Below, one piece after another: positions 41,886 through 51,662 of a DNA stretch of 55,418 nt. The stretch is from positions 1 through 55,418 of the forward strand of contig CAZMVB010000028.1 of NCBI GenBank assembly GCA_964569795.1, in the 5' to 3' direction. Under the pieces are notes generated by a model. It had not been told where the DNA came from, ran no database searches, and saw nothing but the letters and a program-made list of their open reading frames with translations. Both the position numbers and the translations under genes were made by a program. The first letter of the stretch is position 1. Each line of letters begins with the position of its first letter. The DNA comes from JAHJDS01 sp964569795. Its GTDB lineage: Bacteria; Desulfobacterota; Desulfarculia; Desulfarculales; JAHJDS01.

Positions 41886-41890
41886 CGGCT

Positions 41891-42460
41891 ATGAAGAAGC
41901 TGCAAGTCATCTTTCTGGTTGTTTTGTTGGTCTGTATAGTTGGCCTCTCGGTCGTCGCCTGGGTTCAGATGAAACATGATCCCACCATGCGGCCGTATAT
42001 TGCAGGCCAAAAGCCCTACCACGCCCCGCTGGTCGAGGTCATCCCCAACATCTCCCTGTTCATCCAGATGGCGAATTTCCTGTTCCTCCTGTTCGCCCTC
42101 AACTTGATTCTATTCGGGCCCATTCGCCGCAAGCTCCAGGAGCGCCGGGAAAAGATGTCCGGGTATCGCTCGGACATCGACCGCCTGACCGCCCAGGCCG
42201 CGGCGGAAGACAGGCGCCTGGCCGACCTGCTGGATGAGGCCCGTCGTTCGGGGGCCGCCAAGCGGCAGACCATCAAACAGGCCGCCCTGGATCATGAGAA
42301 ATCCGTGGTGGACGCGGCCACCGATGAGATGCAGCAGTCCCTGGCCACGGTCCGGAATCAGGTCAAGGCCGAGGTGGCCTCGGCCCGCACCGAACTTCAG
42401 GGCCAGATCGAGGCCTACTCGCGGCAGGTGGCCGAGAAGATTCTGGGAAGGAGCCTATGA
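41891..42460 (+). CDS. atpF': ATP synthase F0 subunit b'
   Basis: Peripheral-stalk subunit of the F-type ATP synthase, 189 aa. The b/b'-type membrane segment is at about 55-80 (FIQMANFLFLLFALNLILFGPIRRKL), followed by a long charged helix that dimerises with b. It carries an additional N-terminal hydrophobic segment (VIFLVVLLVCIVGLSVVAWV), not standard for b', which gives it two membrane passes or a signal anchor. The stop overlaps atpF in ATGA. It opens the operon that lacks atpB and atpE, as in deltaproteobacteria where these lie apart. Confidence 0.88.
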   Translation: MKKLQVIFLVVLLVCIVGLSVVAWVQMKHDPTMRPYIAGQKPYHAPLVEVIPNISLFIQMANFLFLLFALNLILFGPIRRKLQERREKMSGYRSDIDRLTAQAAAEDRRLADLLDEARRSGAAKRQTIKQAALDHEKSVVDAATDEMQQSLATVRNQVKAEVASARTELQGQIEAYSRQVAEKILGRSL

Positions 42461-43035
42461 GCACGGTTAAGCGACTGGCGGTGTCGGCCGCCACGGTGCT
42501 TTTGACGAGCGTTCCGGCCTGGGCGGCCGAGGCGGCCCACGCCGAATCCGGCACCATGTGGTGGAACCTGGTGTATCGGACCCTGAACTTCCTGGCCCTG
42601 GTCGCCATCCTGTACTGGGTGATGCGCAAGCCGGTGGGCCAGATGATGCGGGGACGGCGCGAGACCATCAAGGCTGAACTCGAGGACCTGGAACGGGCCC
42701 AGGCCGAGGCCGAGCAAAAGGTGGCCGAGGCCGAGGCCAAGCTCAAGGATATCCAGGCCCGCCAGGAGGAGATCATCCAGGGTTACCTCGACGCCGGCGA
42801 GGCCGAAAAGGCCAAGATCATCGACGCCGCCGAGAAAACCGCCACCCGGATCAAGGACATGGCCGACATGGCCATCACCGGCGAGATCAAGAGGGCCCGG
42901 GCCGAACTGATGACCGAGCTGTCGGAGATGAGCGCCAAGGTGGCCGAGGACCTGATCAAGAAGAACATCGGCCCCGAGGACCAGAAGCGGCTGGTGGGCG
43001 AATACCTGGAAAAGGTGAAGGGAGCGGAGGCTTAG
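42457..43035 (+). CDS. atpF: ATP synthase F0 subunit b
   Basis: Second stalk subunit, 192 aa. A signal-like stretch (LAVSAATVLLTSVPAWA) precedes the true membrane segment LVYRTLNFLALVAILYWVMRKP. A coiled coil of about 120 residues follows. Presence of both b' and b means a heterodimeric stalk, as in cyanobacteria and deltaproteobacteria. The start ATG overlaps the b' stop by four bases, and the delta gene follows after four bases. Confidence 0.93.
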   Translation: MSTVKRLAVSAATVLLTSVPAWAAEAAHAESGTMWWNLVYRTLNFLALVAILYWVMRKPVGQMMRGRRETIKAELEDLERAQAEAEQKVAEAEAKLKDIQARQEEIIQGYLDAGEAEKAKIIDAAEKTATRIKDMADMAITGEIKRARAELMTELSEMSAKVAEDLIKKNIGPEDQKRLVGEYLEKVKGAEA

Positions 43036-43039
43036 TCTC

Positions 43040-43591
43040 GTGGGCGATCTGATCATCAGCAAGCGCTACGCCAAGGCCCTGATGTCCCTGGGCAAGGAAG
43101 ACGGCAACTACGCCGAGTACGGGCAGCGACTGGCGGATTTCGGGGAGATGTTCGCCGCCAGCGGCGAACTGATGTCGGTTTTGACCAACCCCCAGTTCAA
43201 TCTCGAGGACCGGCGCCAGGTCCTGGGCGCGGTCATGGACAAGATGGGGTTGAGCGGCGTCGTCCGGAATTTCCTGAATCTGATGCTGGACAAGGGGCGG
43301 ATCGGTCTGGTCCCCGAGGTGCTGGAGGTCTATCAGGGACTGACCGACGACCTGGCCGGCCTGAAGCGGGCCGAGGTGACCTCGGCCACGCCCCTGGCCG
43401 ACGACGAGGTGGCCCGGATCAAGGAGGTCCTGACCGGGGTGGTCGGCGGCCATGTCGAGGTGGACGTGCAAGTGGATCAGTCGCTGATCGGGGGCCTGGT
43501 CGCCCGGATCGGCGATCTGGTCTTTGACGGGACTGTCAAGACCCAGCTTCTGGGGCTCAAGGAATCACTCAAACGAGGTGAGTTGGTCTGA
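43040..43591 (+). CDS. atpH: ATP synthase F1 subunit delta
   Basis: Links the stalk to the top of F1. The protein is 183 aa, with the OSCP-type N-terminal helical bundle (ISKRYAKALMSLGKE) and a C-terminal region ending in the family motif DQSLIGGLVARIGDLVFDGTVK. GTG start with GGAGG nine bases upstream. The stop TGA shares one base with the atpA start. Confidence 0.95.
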   Translation: MGDLIISKRYAKALMSLGKEDGNYAEYGQRLADFGEMFAASGELMSVLTNPQFNLEDRRQVLGAVMDKMGLSGVVRNFLNLMLDKGRIGLVPEVLEVYQGLTDDLAGLKRAEVTSATPLADDEVARIKEVLTGVVGGHVEVDVQVDQSLIGGLVARIGDLVFDGTVKTQLLGLKESLKRGELV

Positions 43592-45114
43592 TGCACATCA
43601 AGGCGGAAGAAATAAGTCAGGTAATCCGGTCCCAGATCGCCGATTACGACAAGAAGGTCGAAATCAGCGAGACGGGGACGGTGCTGAGCGTGGGCGACGG
43701 CATCGCCCGGGTCCACGGTGTGGAGAAGGCCATGGCCATGGAGCTGCTCGAGTTCCCGGGCGGTATTTTGGGCATGGTCCTCAACCTCGAGGAGGACAAC
43801 GTCGGCGTGGCCATCCTCGGCGAGGACATCCACATCAAGGAGGGCGACACCGTCAAGCGGACCGGCCGCATCGCCCAGGTGCCGGTCGGCGACGCGGTCA
43901 TCGGCCGGGTGGTGGACGCCGTGGGCGATCCCCTGGACGGCAAGGGCCCCATCGAGTCCAGCGAGACCCGCCGGATCGAGATGGTCGCCCCGGGCGTCAT
44001 CGCCCGCAAGAGCGTCCACGAGCCGATGTACACCGGGCTCAAGGCCATCGACGCCATGACCCCCATCGGCCGCGGCCAGCGCGAGTTGATCATCGGCGAC
44101 CGGCAGATCGGCAAGACGGCCATCGGCATCGACGCCATCATCAACCAGAAGGGCCAGGACGTCAAATGCATCTACGTGGCCATCGGACAGAAGAAGTCCA
44201 CCGTGGCCCAGGTCATCGACGCCTTCGAGCGCCACGGGGCCATGGAGTACACCTGCGTGGTCAGCGCCTGCGCCTCGGACCCGGCGACGATGCAGTACAT
44301 CGCCGCCTACGCCGGCTGCGCCATGGGCGAGTACTACCGCGACCGCGGCCAGCACTCCCTGATCATCTACGACGACCTGTCCAAGCAGGCCGTGGCCTAC
44401 CGGCAGATCTCGCTGCTCCTGCGGCGCCCGCCGGGACGCGAGGCCTATCCGGGCGACATCTTCTACAACCACTCCCGGCTTTTAGAGCGGGCCGCCAAGA
44501 TGAACGACGAGCTCGGCGCCGGCTCGCTGACCGCCCTGCCGATCATCGAGACCCAGGCCGGTGACGTCTCGGCCTACATCCCGACCAACGTCATCTCCAT
44601 CACCGACGGCCAGATCTACCTCGAGCCGGGCCTGTTCTTCTCCGGCGTCCGGCCGGCGATCAACGTCGGTCTGTCGGTCTCCCGGGTCGGCGGCAGCGCC
44701 CAGATCAAGGCCATGAAGCAGGTCGCCGGCCGGCTGCGGATGGACCTGGCCCAGTACCGCGAGCTGGAGGCCTTCGCCCAGTTCGGGTCCGACCTGGACA
44801 AGGCCACCCAGGCCCAGCTCAACCGGGGCATGCGCATGGTCGAGATCCTGAAGCAGCCCCAGTACCAGCCGCTGCCGGTGGAGAAGCAGGTCTCGATCCT
44901 GTTCGCCGGGGCCAACGGCTTCCTGGACAAGTACCCGCTCAAGGCCCTGGGGGCCTACGAGAAGCAGTTCTACGAGTTCCTGGAGACCAAGCACGCCGAC
45001 GTCCTGGGCGAGATCTCCGAGCGCAAGGAACTCTCCGACGAGCTGCAGAGCAAGATGAAGACCGTCCTGGCCGAGTTCGACGAGCAGTTCGGCCCGACGG
45101 TTTCCGCGGCCTGA
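43591..45114 (+). CDS. atpA: ATP synthase F1 subunit alpha
   Basis: Non-catalytic nucleotide-binding subunit of F1, 507 aa. Walker A reads GDRQIGKT at 169-176 (consensus GDRQTGKT). The signature PAINVGLSVSRVGGSAQ is intact. It is coupled to atpH by a one-base stop/start overlap. Length and order are normal. The gap to atpG is 127 bases, larger than elsewhere in the operon. Confidence 0.98.
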   Translation: MHIKAEEISQVIRSQIADYDKKVEISETGTVLSVGDGIARVHGVEKAMAMELLEFPGGILGMVLNLEEDNVGVAILGEDIHIKEGDTVKRTGRIAQVPVGDAVIGRVVDAVGDPLDGKGPIESSETRRIEMVAPGVIARKSVHEPMYTGLKAIDAMTPIGRGQRELIIGDRQIGKTAIGIDAIINQKGQDVKCIYVAIGQKKSTVAQVIDAFERHGAMEYTCVVSACASDPATMQYIAAYAGCAMGEYYRDRGQHSLIIYDDLSKQAVAYRQISLLLRRPPGREAYPGDIFYNHSRLLERAAKMNDELGAGSLTALPIIETQAGDVSAYIPTNVISITDGQIYLEPGLFFSGVRPAINVGLSVSRVGGSAQIKAMKQVAGRLRMDLAQYRELEAFAQFGSDLDKATQAQLNRGMRMVEILKQPQYQPLPVEKQVSILFAGANGFLDKYPLKALGAYEKQFYEFLETKHADVLGEISERKELSDELQSKMKTVLAEFDEQFGPTVSAA

Positions 45115-45241
45115 TTTCAGGCCCCGGGCCGCGGGGGGAGGCGGCCGCCTTCGCCCTTGTCCGGGAGTATGAGAAACCGGCCGCCGGGGAGCGGCCTTCC
45201 GCCTCCGGTCCCCGGGGCTCGGCACACGAATCGAGGAGCTA

Positions 45242-46138
45242 ATGGCCACCCTCAAGGACATCAAACTCAAGATCGCCGGGGTCAAGAAGACCCAGCAGAT
45301 CACCCGGGCGATGAACATGGTCGCCTCGGCCAAACTCCGCGGCGCCCAGGAGAGGATGGAGCGCTTCCGCCCCTACGCCGAGAAGTTCAACGAGGTCCTG
45401 ACCGACCTCTCGGCCCGGATCGAGCCCGACATCCACCCCTTGCTGACCGTCGCCCCGGCGGTCCGGAACGTGGATCTGATCGTCCTGACCGCCGATCGGG
45501 GCCTGTGCGGCTCGTTCAACACCAACCTCCTGGCCGCCGCCGAGAAATTCGCCGCCGCCAAAAAGGAGGCCGGCGTCGCCACCAATATCTACGCCATCGG
45601 CCGCCGGGGCCGCGACTTTCTCCGCCGGCGCGGCTATGACATCTTCGAGACCCTGGTCGGCCAGATGGGCCAGGTGGACATGGACCTGGCCGGCGCCGTC
45701 GGCCAGCAGGAGACCGACCGGTTCGTCACCGGCGACGCCGACGAGGTCTATCTCCTGTACAGCCGGTTCGTGAACATGGCCTCCCAGGTGCCGACCATCG
45801 TCCAGCTGCTGCCCATCTCCCCGCCCCGGGCCGAGGAGGCCCCCGAGGAGGCCGGGGAGGGGGCCGTGGCCGTCGAATACCTCCTGGAGCCCTCGGCCGA
45901 GGAGATCATCTTCGAACTGCTGCCCCGCAGCATCAACGTCAGGATTTACCACGGCCTGCTCGAGACCAACACCTCGGAGCAGGCCGCCCGCATGACGGCC
46001 ATGGACAACGCCACCAAGGCCTGCAAGGACATGATCGCGGATTTGACCCTGGCCTTCAACAAGGCCCGCCAGGCGGCCATCACCACCGAGTTGATGGACA
46101 TCGTCGGCGGGGCGGAGGCCCTGGCAAAGGCCTCGTAA
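45242..46138 (+). CDS. atpG: ATP synthase F1 subunit gamma
   Basis: Central rotary shaft of F1, 298 aa. The N-terminal helix MATLKDIKLKIAGVKKTQQITRAMNMVASAKL and the C-terminal helix ending ITTELMDIVGGAEAL are the family hallmarks. GAGGAG precedes the ATG. The internal acidic segment around 190-225 (RAEEAPEEAGEGAVAVEY) is longer than in E. coli. Confidence 0.97.
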   Translation: MATLKDIKLKIAGVKKTQQITRAMNMVASAKLRGAQERMERFRPYAEKFNEVLTDLSARIEPDIHPLLTVAPAVRNVDLIVLTADRGLCGSFNTNLLAAAEKFAAAKKEAGVATNIYAIGRRGRDFLRRRGYDIFETLVGQMGQVDMDLAGAVGQQETDRFVTGDADEVYLLYSRFVNMASQVPTIVQLLPISPPRAEEAPEEAGEGAVAVEYLLEPSAEEIIFELLPRSINVRIYHGLLETNTSEQAARMTAMDNATKACKDMIADLTLAFNKARQAAITTELMDIVGGAEALAKAS

Positions 46139-46159
46139 ACATATTCGGGAGGTTTTCCG

Positions 46160-47566
46160 GTGCAAGTTGGCAAGATTACACAGGTCATCGGTCCCGTCGT
46201 GGACGTCGAGTTCGAGGGCGACCTGCCGCCCATCCTGACCGCCCTGACCATCACCAACCCGGCCATCGATGAATCCGAGGACAACCTGGTGGTCGAGGTC
46301 GCCCAGCACCTGGGCGACAACGTGGTCCGGACCATCGCCATGGACGTGACCGACGGTCTGGTCCGGGGCATGCCGGTCAAGAACACCGATCAGCCCATCC
46401 AGATGCCCGTCGGCGACTCCACCCTGGGCCGGGTGCTCAACGTGGTCGGCCGGCCGGTGGACGGCCTGGGGCCGGTGGTCTCGGACCAGTACTACCCCAT
46501 CCACCGCGAGGCCCCCCCCCTGACCGACCAGGACACCACGGTCAAGGTCCTGGAGACCGGGGTCAAGGTCATCGACCTGCTGGTCCCCTTCCCCCGGGGC
46601 GGCAAGATGGGCATGTTCGGCGGGGCCGGCGTGGGCAAGACGGTCATCATGATGGAGATGATCCACAACGTGGCCATGCAGCACGGCGGCATCTCGGTCT
46701 TCGCCGGCGTGGGCGAGCGGACCCGCGAGGGCAACGACCTCTACCACGAGATGAAGGGCTCCGGCGTCCTGCCCAAGGCGGCCCTGATCTACGGCCAGAT
46801 GACCGAACCGCCCGGCGCCCGGGCCCGGGTGGCCCTGTCCGCCCTGACCGCGGCCGAGTACTACCGCGACGAGCAGGGCCAGGACGTGCTCCTGTTCATC
46901 GACAACATCTTCCGGTTCACCCAGGCCGGCTCCGAGGTCTCGGCCCTCCTGGGACGGATGCCCTCGGCCGTCGGCTACCAGCCCACCCTGGGCACCGACC
47001 TGGGCGAGCTCCAGGAGCGGATCACCTCGACCCAGAAGGGCTCGATCACCTCGGTCCAGTGCGTTTACGTCCCGGCCGACGACCTGACCGACCCGGCCCC
47101 GGCCACGACCTTCGCCCACCTGGACGGCACGGTCGTCCTCTCCCGGCAGATCGTCGAGCTGGGCATCTACCCGGCCGTCGATCCCCTGGACTCGACCTCC
47201 CGGATCCTGGACCCGTCATACATCGGCGACGAGCACTACCAGGTCGCCCGCAACGTCCAGATGATCCTCCAGAAGTACAAGGACCTCCAGGACATCATCG
47301 CCATCCTGGGCATGGACGAACTCAGTGACGAGGACAAGCTGACCGTGGCCCGGGCCCGGAAGATCCAGCGCTTCCTGTCCCAGCCCTTCCACGTGGCCGA
47401 GGAGTTCACCGGCACGGCCGGCAAGTTCGTCAAGCTCGAGGACACCGTCCGCGGCTTCAAGGAGATCGTCGAGGGCAAGCACGACGACGTGCCCGAGCAG
47501 GCCTTCTACATGGTCGGCGGCATCGAGGAGGTCCTGCAGCGGGCCGAGGAGATGGCCGCCGCCTAA
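46160..47566 (+). CDS. atpD: ATP synthase F1 subunit beta
   Basis: Catalytic subunit of F1, 468 aa. Walker A GGAGVGKT is at 154-161. The catalytic Glu is in GVGERTREGND, and the DELSDEDKLTV segment is intact. GTG start with GGAGG upstream. The sequence is fully standard, so the complex should be active. Confidence 0.98.
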   Translation: MQVGKITQVIGPVVDVEFEGDLPPILTALTITNPAIDESEDNLVVEVAQHLGDNVVRTIAMDVTDGLVRGMPVKNTDQPIQMPVGDSTLGRVLNVVGRPVDGLGPVVSDQYYPIHREAPPLTDQDTTVKVLETGVKVIDLLVPFPRGGKMGMFGGAGVGKTVIMMEMIHNVAMQHGGISVFAGVGERTREGNDLYHEMKGSGVLPKAALIYGQMTEPPGARARVALSALTAAEYYRDEQGQDVLLFIDNIFRFTQAGSEVSALLGRMPSAVGYQPTLGTDLGELQERITSTQKGSITSVQCVYVPADDLTDPAPATTFAHLDGTVVLSRQIVELGIYPAVDPLDSTSRILDPSYIGDEHYQVARNVQMILQKYKDLQDIIAILGMDELSDEDKLTVARARKIQRFLSQPFHVAEEFTGTAGKFVKLEDTVRGFKEIVEGKHDDVPEQAFYMVGGIEEVLQRAEEMAAA

Positions 47567-47602
47567 TCACGGTCCGGCCCGAGCGACAGAGAGGACAGTC
47601 AC

Positions 47603-48022
47603 GTGGCTGACAAGATAAAGTTGGAAGTCGTCACCCCCGAGCGGCCGCTGGTCTCCGAGGAGGTGGACATCGTCGTCGCCACCTCGACCGAGGGCGAGTT
47701 CGGGGTCCTGCCCCATCACGCCCCCCTCTTGACTACCCTGACCGCCGGCGAGCTGCGGTACCGGATCGGCGCCCAGATGGAGTACCTGGCGGTCATGGGC
47801 GGCTTCGCCCAGGTGGCCGAAAACAAGGTCACCATCCTGGCCGACTCGGCCGAAAAGGCCCGGGAGATCGACATCGACCGGGCCCACCGGGCCCGGGAGC
47901 GGGCCGAAAAGCGCCTGGCCGCGGCCCGGGCCGAGGAAGTGGACTTTGTCCGGGCCGAGGCGGCCCTGAAGCGGGCCCTGCTCCGGATCAAGCTGGCCGG
48001 GAAGGTTTCGGCCGGTCAATAA
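47603..48022 (+). CDS. atpC: ATP synthase F1 subunit epsilon
   Basis: Regulatory subunit of F1, 139 aa. The N-terminal beta sandwich (KLEVVTPERPLVSEEVDIV, EGEFGVLPHHAPLLT) and the two C-terminal helices are present. GTG start. It is the last gene before a strong terminator. Confidence 0.96.
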   Translation: MADKIKLEVVTPERPLVSEEVDIVVATSTEGEFGVLPHHAPLLTTLTAGELRYRIGAQMEYLAVMGGFAQVAENKVTILADSAEKAREIDIDRAHRARERAEKRLAAARAEEVDFVRAEAALKRALLRIKLAGKVSAGQ

Positions 48023-48048
48023 GTTCAGGCGATATATCTCTCGATTCG

Positions 48049-48073
48049 GCCGGCCCTTCGGGGCCGGCTTTTT
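48049..48073 (+). terminator. Rho-independent terminator of the atp operon
   Basis: GCCGGCCC-TTCG-GGGCCGGC followed by five T, a perfect 8-base stem with a stable TTCG loop, 27 bases after atpC. Confidence 0.93.
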
Positions 48074-48117
48074 GTGTCGTCCGCGCGCTCAGGGAGGGAT
48101 CGGTGGCCCCGGCCGGA

Positions 48118-48951
48118 TCAGGCCGGGGATCGAAACCGGGTCAGGCCCAGGCAGAGGCCGGTCTCGGGGTCCAGGTCGATGACCACCCCCATGGCCACGG
48201 CCCGACCCTTGGCCGGCTTGAAGGGCGTGGGGCGGCCCTGGATGAACCGGCGGATGATGGCCGCCTTGTCCAGGCCGATGATCGAGTCCTCGACCCCGGT
48301 CATGCCCGCGTCGGTGATGAACCCGGTGCCCCCGGGGAGGACCCGGGCGTCGGCCGTCTGGACGTGGGTGTGGGTCCCGATCACGGCCCCGACCCGGCCG
48401 TCCAAATAGTGGCCCAGGGCCGCCTTCTCGCTGGTGGCCTCGGCGTGAAAATCGACGACGATGACCTGGGCCTTCTCGGCCAGCCAGGAAAGCTGCTCGT
48501 CGGCGGTCCGGAAGGGGTCCATCAGGGGCGCCATGAAGGTCCGCCCCTCGAGATTCAGAAAGCCGACCTCCACGTCGCCGGCCAGGGGCACGACCACCGC
48601 GCCCGACCCCGGGGCCGGGGGAGGATAATTGGCCGGGCGCAGGACCCGCGGATTTTCGTCCAGAAAGGGGCCGATGCCCGACTGCCGCCAGACGTGGTTG
48701 CCCGTGGTCAGGACGTCCAGCCCGGCCGCCAGCAGGGCCCGGGCCTCCCGGGGGGCCAGCCCCAGCCCGCCGCTGGCGTTCTCGGCGTTGGCGGCGGTCA
48801 GATCGGCCTCAAAAAAGTCCTTGAACTCGGCCAGGCGCTCGGTCACCAGGGTCCGGCCGGGCCGGGCGAACACGTCCCCGAAAAAGAGGACCCGGACCGC
48901 TCCCGGGGGCTTGGCCGGCCCGGGGCCGCCTCCGGTCTCGATCAGGGGCAT
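48118..48951 (-). CDS. YmdB-family metallophosphoesterase
   Basis: Two-metal phosphodiesterase, 277 aa, of the family whose Bacillus member YmdB hydrolyses cyclic nucleotides and affects motility and biofilm decisions. Metal sites are visible as GDVFARPGR, AENASGG, GNHVW, FHAEATSEK and GTHTHVQTAD. It lies nine bases after the RNase Y gene, the same order as rny-ymdB in Bacillus. The gene pair suggests a link between cyclic nucleotide or RNA 2',3'-phosphate turnover and mRNA decay. Confidence 0.9.
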   Translation of the reverse strand: MPLIETGGGPGPAKPPGAVRVLFFGDVFARPGRTLVTERLAEFKDFFEADLTAANAENASGGLGLAPREARALLAAGLDVLTTGNHVWRQSGIGPFLDENPRVLRPANYPPPAPGSGAVVVPLAGDVEVGFLNLEGRTFMAPLMDPFRTADEQLSWLAEKAQVIVVDFHAEATSEKAALGHYLDGRVGAVIGTHTHVQTADARVLPGGTGFITDAGMTGVEDSIIGLDKAAIIRRFIQGRPTPFKPAKGRAVAMGVVIDLDPETGLCLGLTRFRSPA

Positions 48952-48960
48952 CGGCCCCGG

Positions 48961-50529
<1,569 letters not shown>

Positions 50530-50693
50530 GACAGACTCCTGTATATGTCGATCGGCCCTGGGTCTGACCATCGCCTGGGGGGAAACGCTCCCGGACCGCG
50601 CCGCCTCGGCCGGCCACCCCGAGGGGCGCCGACCAAAGGGGCTGATCGCGGCCGGAAGGGGACCGGCCCGCCCCGTAGGTCGGGAGGGCGGAA

Positions 50694-50832
50694 AGAGGGG
50701 GGTTGGGGGAGTCGGGCCTGGGGTCGGTTCAGTCCTTCAGAGACCGCGCCCCAGCGCCGGGGAACCCTTCCGAGCCCCGCCGCTGCCTGGTCTCTTGTGG
50801 AAGCCGATACCGCATAAGCCGAATAACCCCCT
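50694..50832 (-). ncRNA. candidate rod-shaped structured RNA between zapA and rny (6S-like)
   Basis: On the minus strand this stretch folds into one long rod. Paired arms from outside in are GGGGGTT/AACCCCC, TCGG/CCGA, CGGT/ACCG, CTTC/GAAG, AGAGACC/GGTCTCT, CAGCG/CGCTG and GGGG/CCCC, with internal loops in the outer half. A long rod with central openings is the shape of 6S RNA, and ssrS lies downstream of zapA in many proteobacteria. It could instead be the 5' leader of rny. No sequence motif proves 6S. Apart from this and the zapA terminator, the 476-base gap 50530-51005 holds nothing I can name. Confidence 0.35.
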
Positions 50833-50883
50833 ATCGATCAAAACACTCCTGATGGAATCCACCAAGAATCACGATCTTCACTC

Positions 50884-50906
50884 AAAAACCAACCCCCCGG
50901 GGCTGG
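50884..50906 (-). terminator. Rho-independent terminator downstream of zapA
   Basis: On the minus strand CCAGCCC-CGGG-GGGTTGG (one G-T pair), then five T. It lies about 100 bases after the zapA stop. Confidence 0.7.
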
Positions 50907-51005
50907 TGACGTGGTACGAGCCCTGTCCCCTGTCCGGTTTCAACCTCGGGCCTGCTTGTGTTCTTCGGCCGGCGACCCTTTTCCCCTCCTTGACACTCGT
51001 TTACC

Positions 51006-51311
51006 TCACGAGTTCGACGCCGACCGCCGCGGAATTTCCTGTTCCAGCTTGGCCAGTAGTTTCCGGCCTTTTTCCTGAACGCCCTTCAGTAGTTCGTCCC
51101 GCTCCTCCCGGACCAGCAGGTACTCGTGGGTGATGTTGAGCGCGGCCAGGATGGCCACGTTCAACTTGGCCGTGGTCCGGGTGGTGGCGCTGACCTCGGC
51201 AATTTTGCCGTTGAGGTACTCGACCACCTCGAGCACTCGTTTTTCGGCCTCGTCGGTGCGGATGGTGTGGGTCTGGCCCAGGATTTCGATCTTGACCAGG
51301 GTTTCGCCCAT
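51006..51311 (-). CDS. zapA: cell division protein ZapA
   Basis: Small FtsZ-ring stabiliser, 101 aa. The N-terminal globular part has the ZapA pattern VKIEILGQTHTIRTDEAEKRVLEVVEYLN, and a C-terminal helix forms the dimer coiled coil (YLLVREERDELLKGVQEKG). It lies 28 bases after a ZapB-like gene, and the two proteins work together at the division septum. Confidence 0.88.
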   Translation of the reverse strand: MGETLVKIEILGQTHTIRTDEAEKRVLEVVEYLNGKIAEVSATTRTTAKLNVAILAALNITHEYLLVREERDELLKGVQEKGRKLLAKLEQEIPRRSASNS

Positions 51312-51339
51312 ATGCTCGCCTCGACGGCCGATAAACCGC

Positions 51340-51579
51340 CTAGTCAGACTCGGCCGCGTCCGTGTACGAGTCGATTTTGGCCAACAGGCCGTCGATGCGG
51401 GCCTTGACCTGGTTACGCTCGTGATCCGCGGCCTCGAGTCGGTTCTTCAAGGAGGCTATTTCCTCCTCTTTCTGGGCCATGGCTGTCTGATGATTCTCGA
51501 TCAGCCGGGATTGCTCGGCCTGGCGCGTCACCAGTTCGTCGATCTTGGCTTCGAGTTTCTCGAAGACATCCATGTCCAT
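51340..51579 (-). CDS. ZapB-like short coiled-coil protein
   Basis: The 79 aa protein is almost entirely one coiled coil (heptads from about 4 to 70, FEKLEAKIDELVTRQAEQS... LKNRLEAADHERNQVKARIDGLL). Length, composition and position directly before zapA fit ZapB, which crosslinks ZapA-bound FtsZ filaments. ATG at 51579 (or 51573) with GGAGG upstream. ZapB is recognised mostly by its coil and context, hence the moderate confidence. Confidence 0.72.
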   Translation of the reverse strand: MDMDVFEKLEAKIDELVTRQAEQSRLIENHQTAMAQKEEEIASLKNRLEAADHERNQVKARIDGLLAKIDSYTDAAESD

Positions 51580-51662
51580 GGTACTCTTCTCCTCCCTAAG
51601 GCATCCTTGATGTTTTTTCTCAGAATGTCAAGAAGTTTGTCATCCCGTGACGCCCCAAAAAC

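Noticed and set aside
51580..51662. Regulatory RNA or ribozyme controlling glmS
   Set aside because: This gap is downstream of glmS, and only one base separates glmS from the gene before it, so no leader element can fit.
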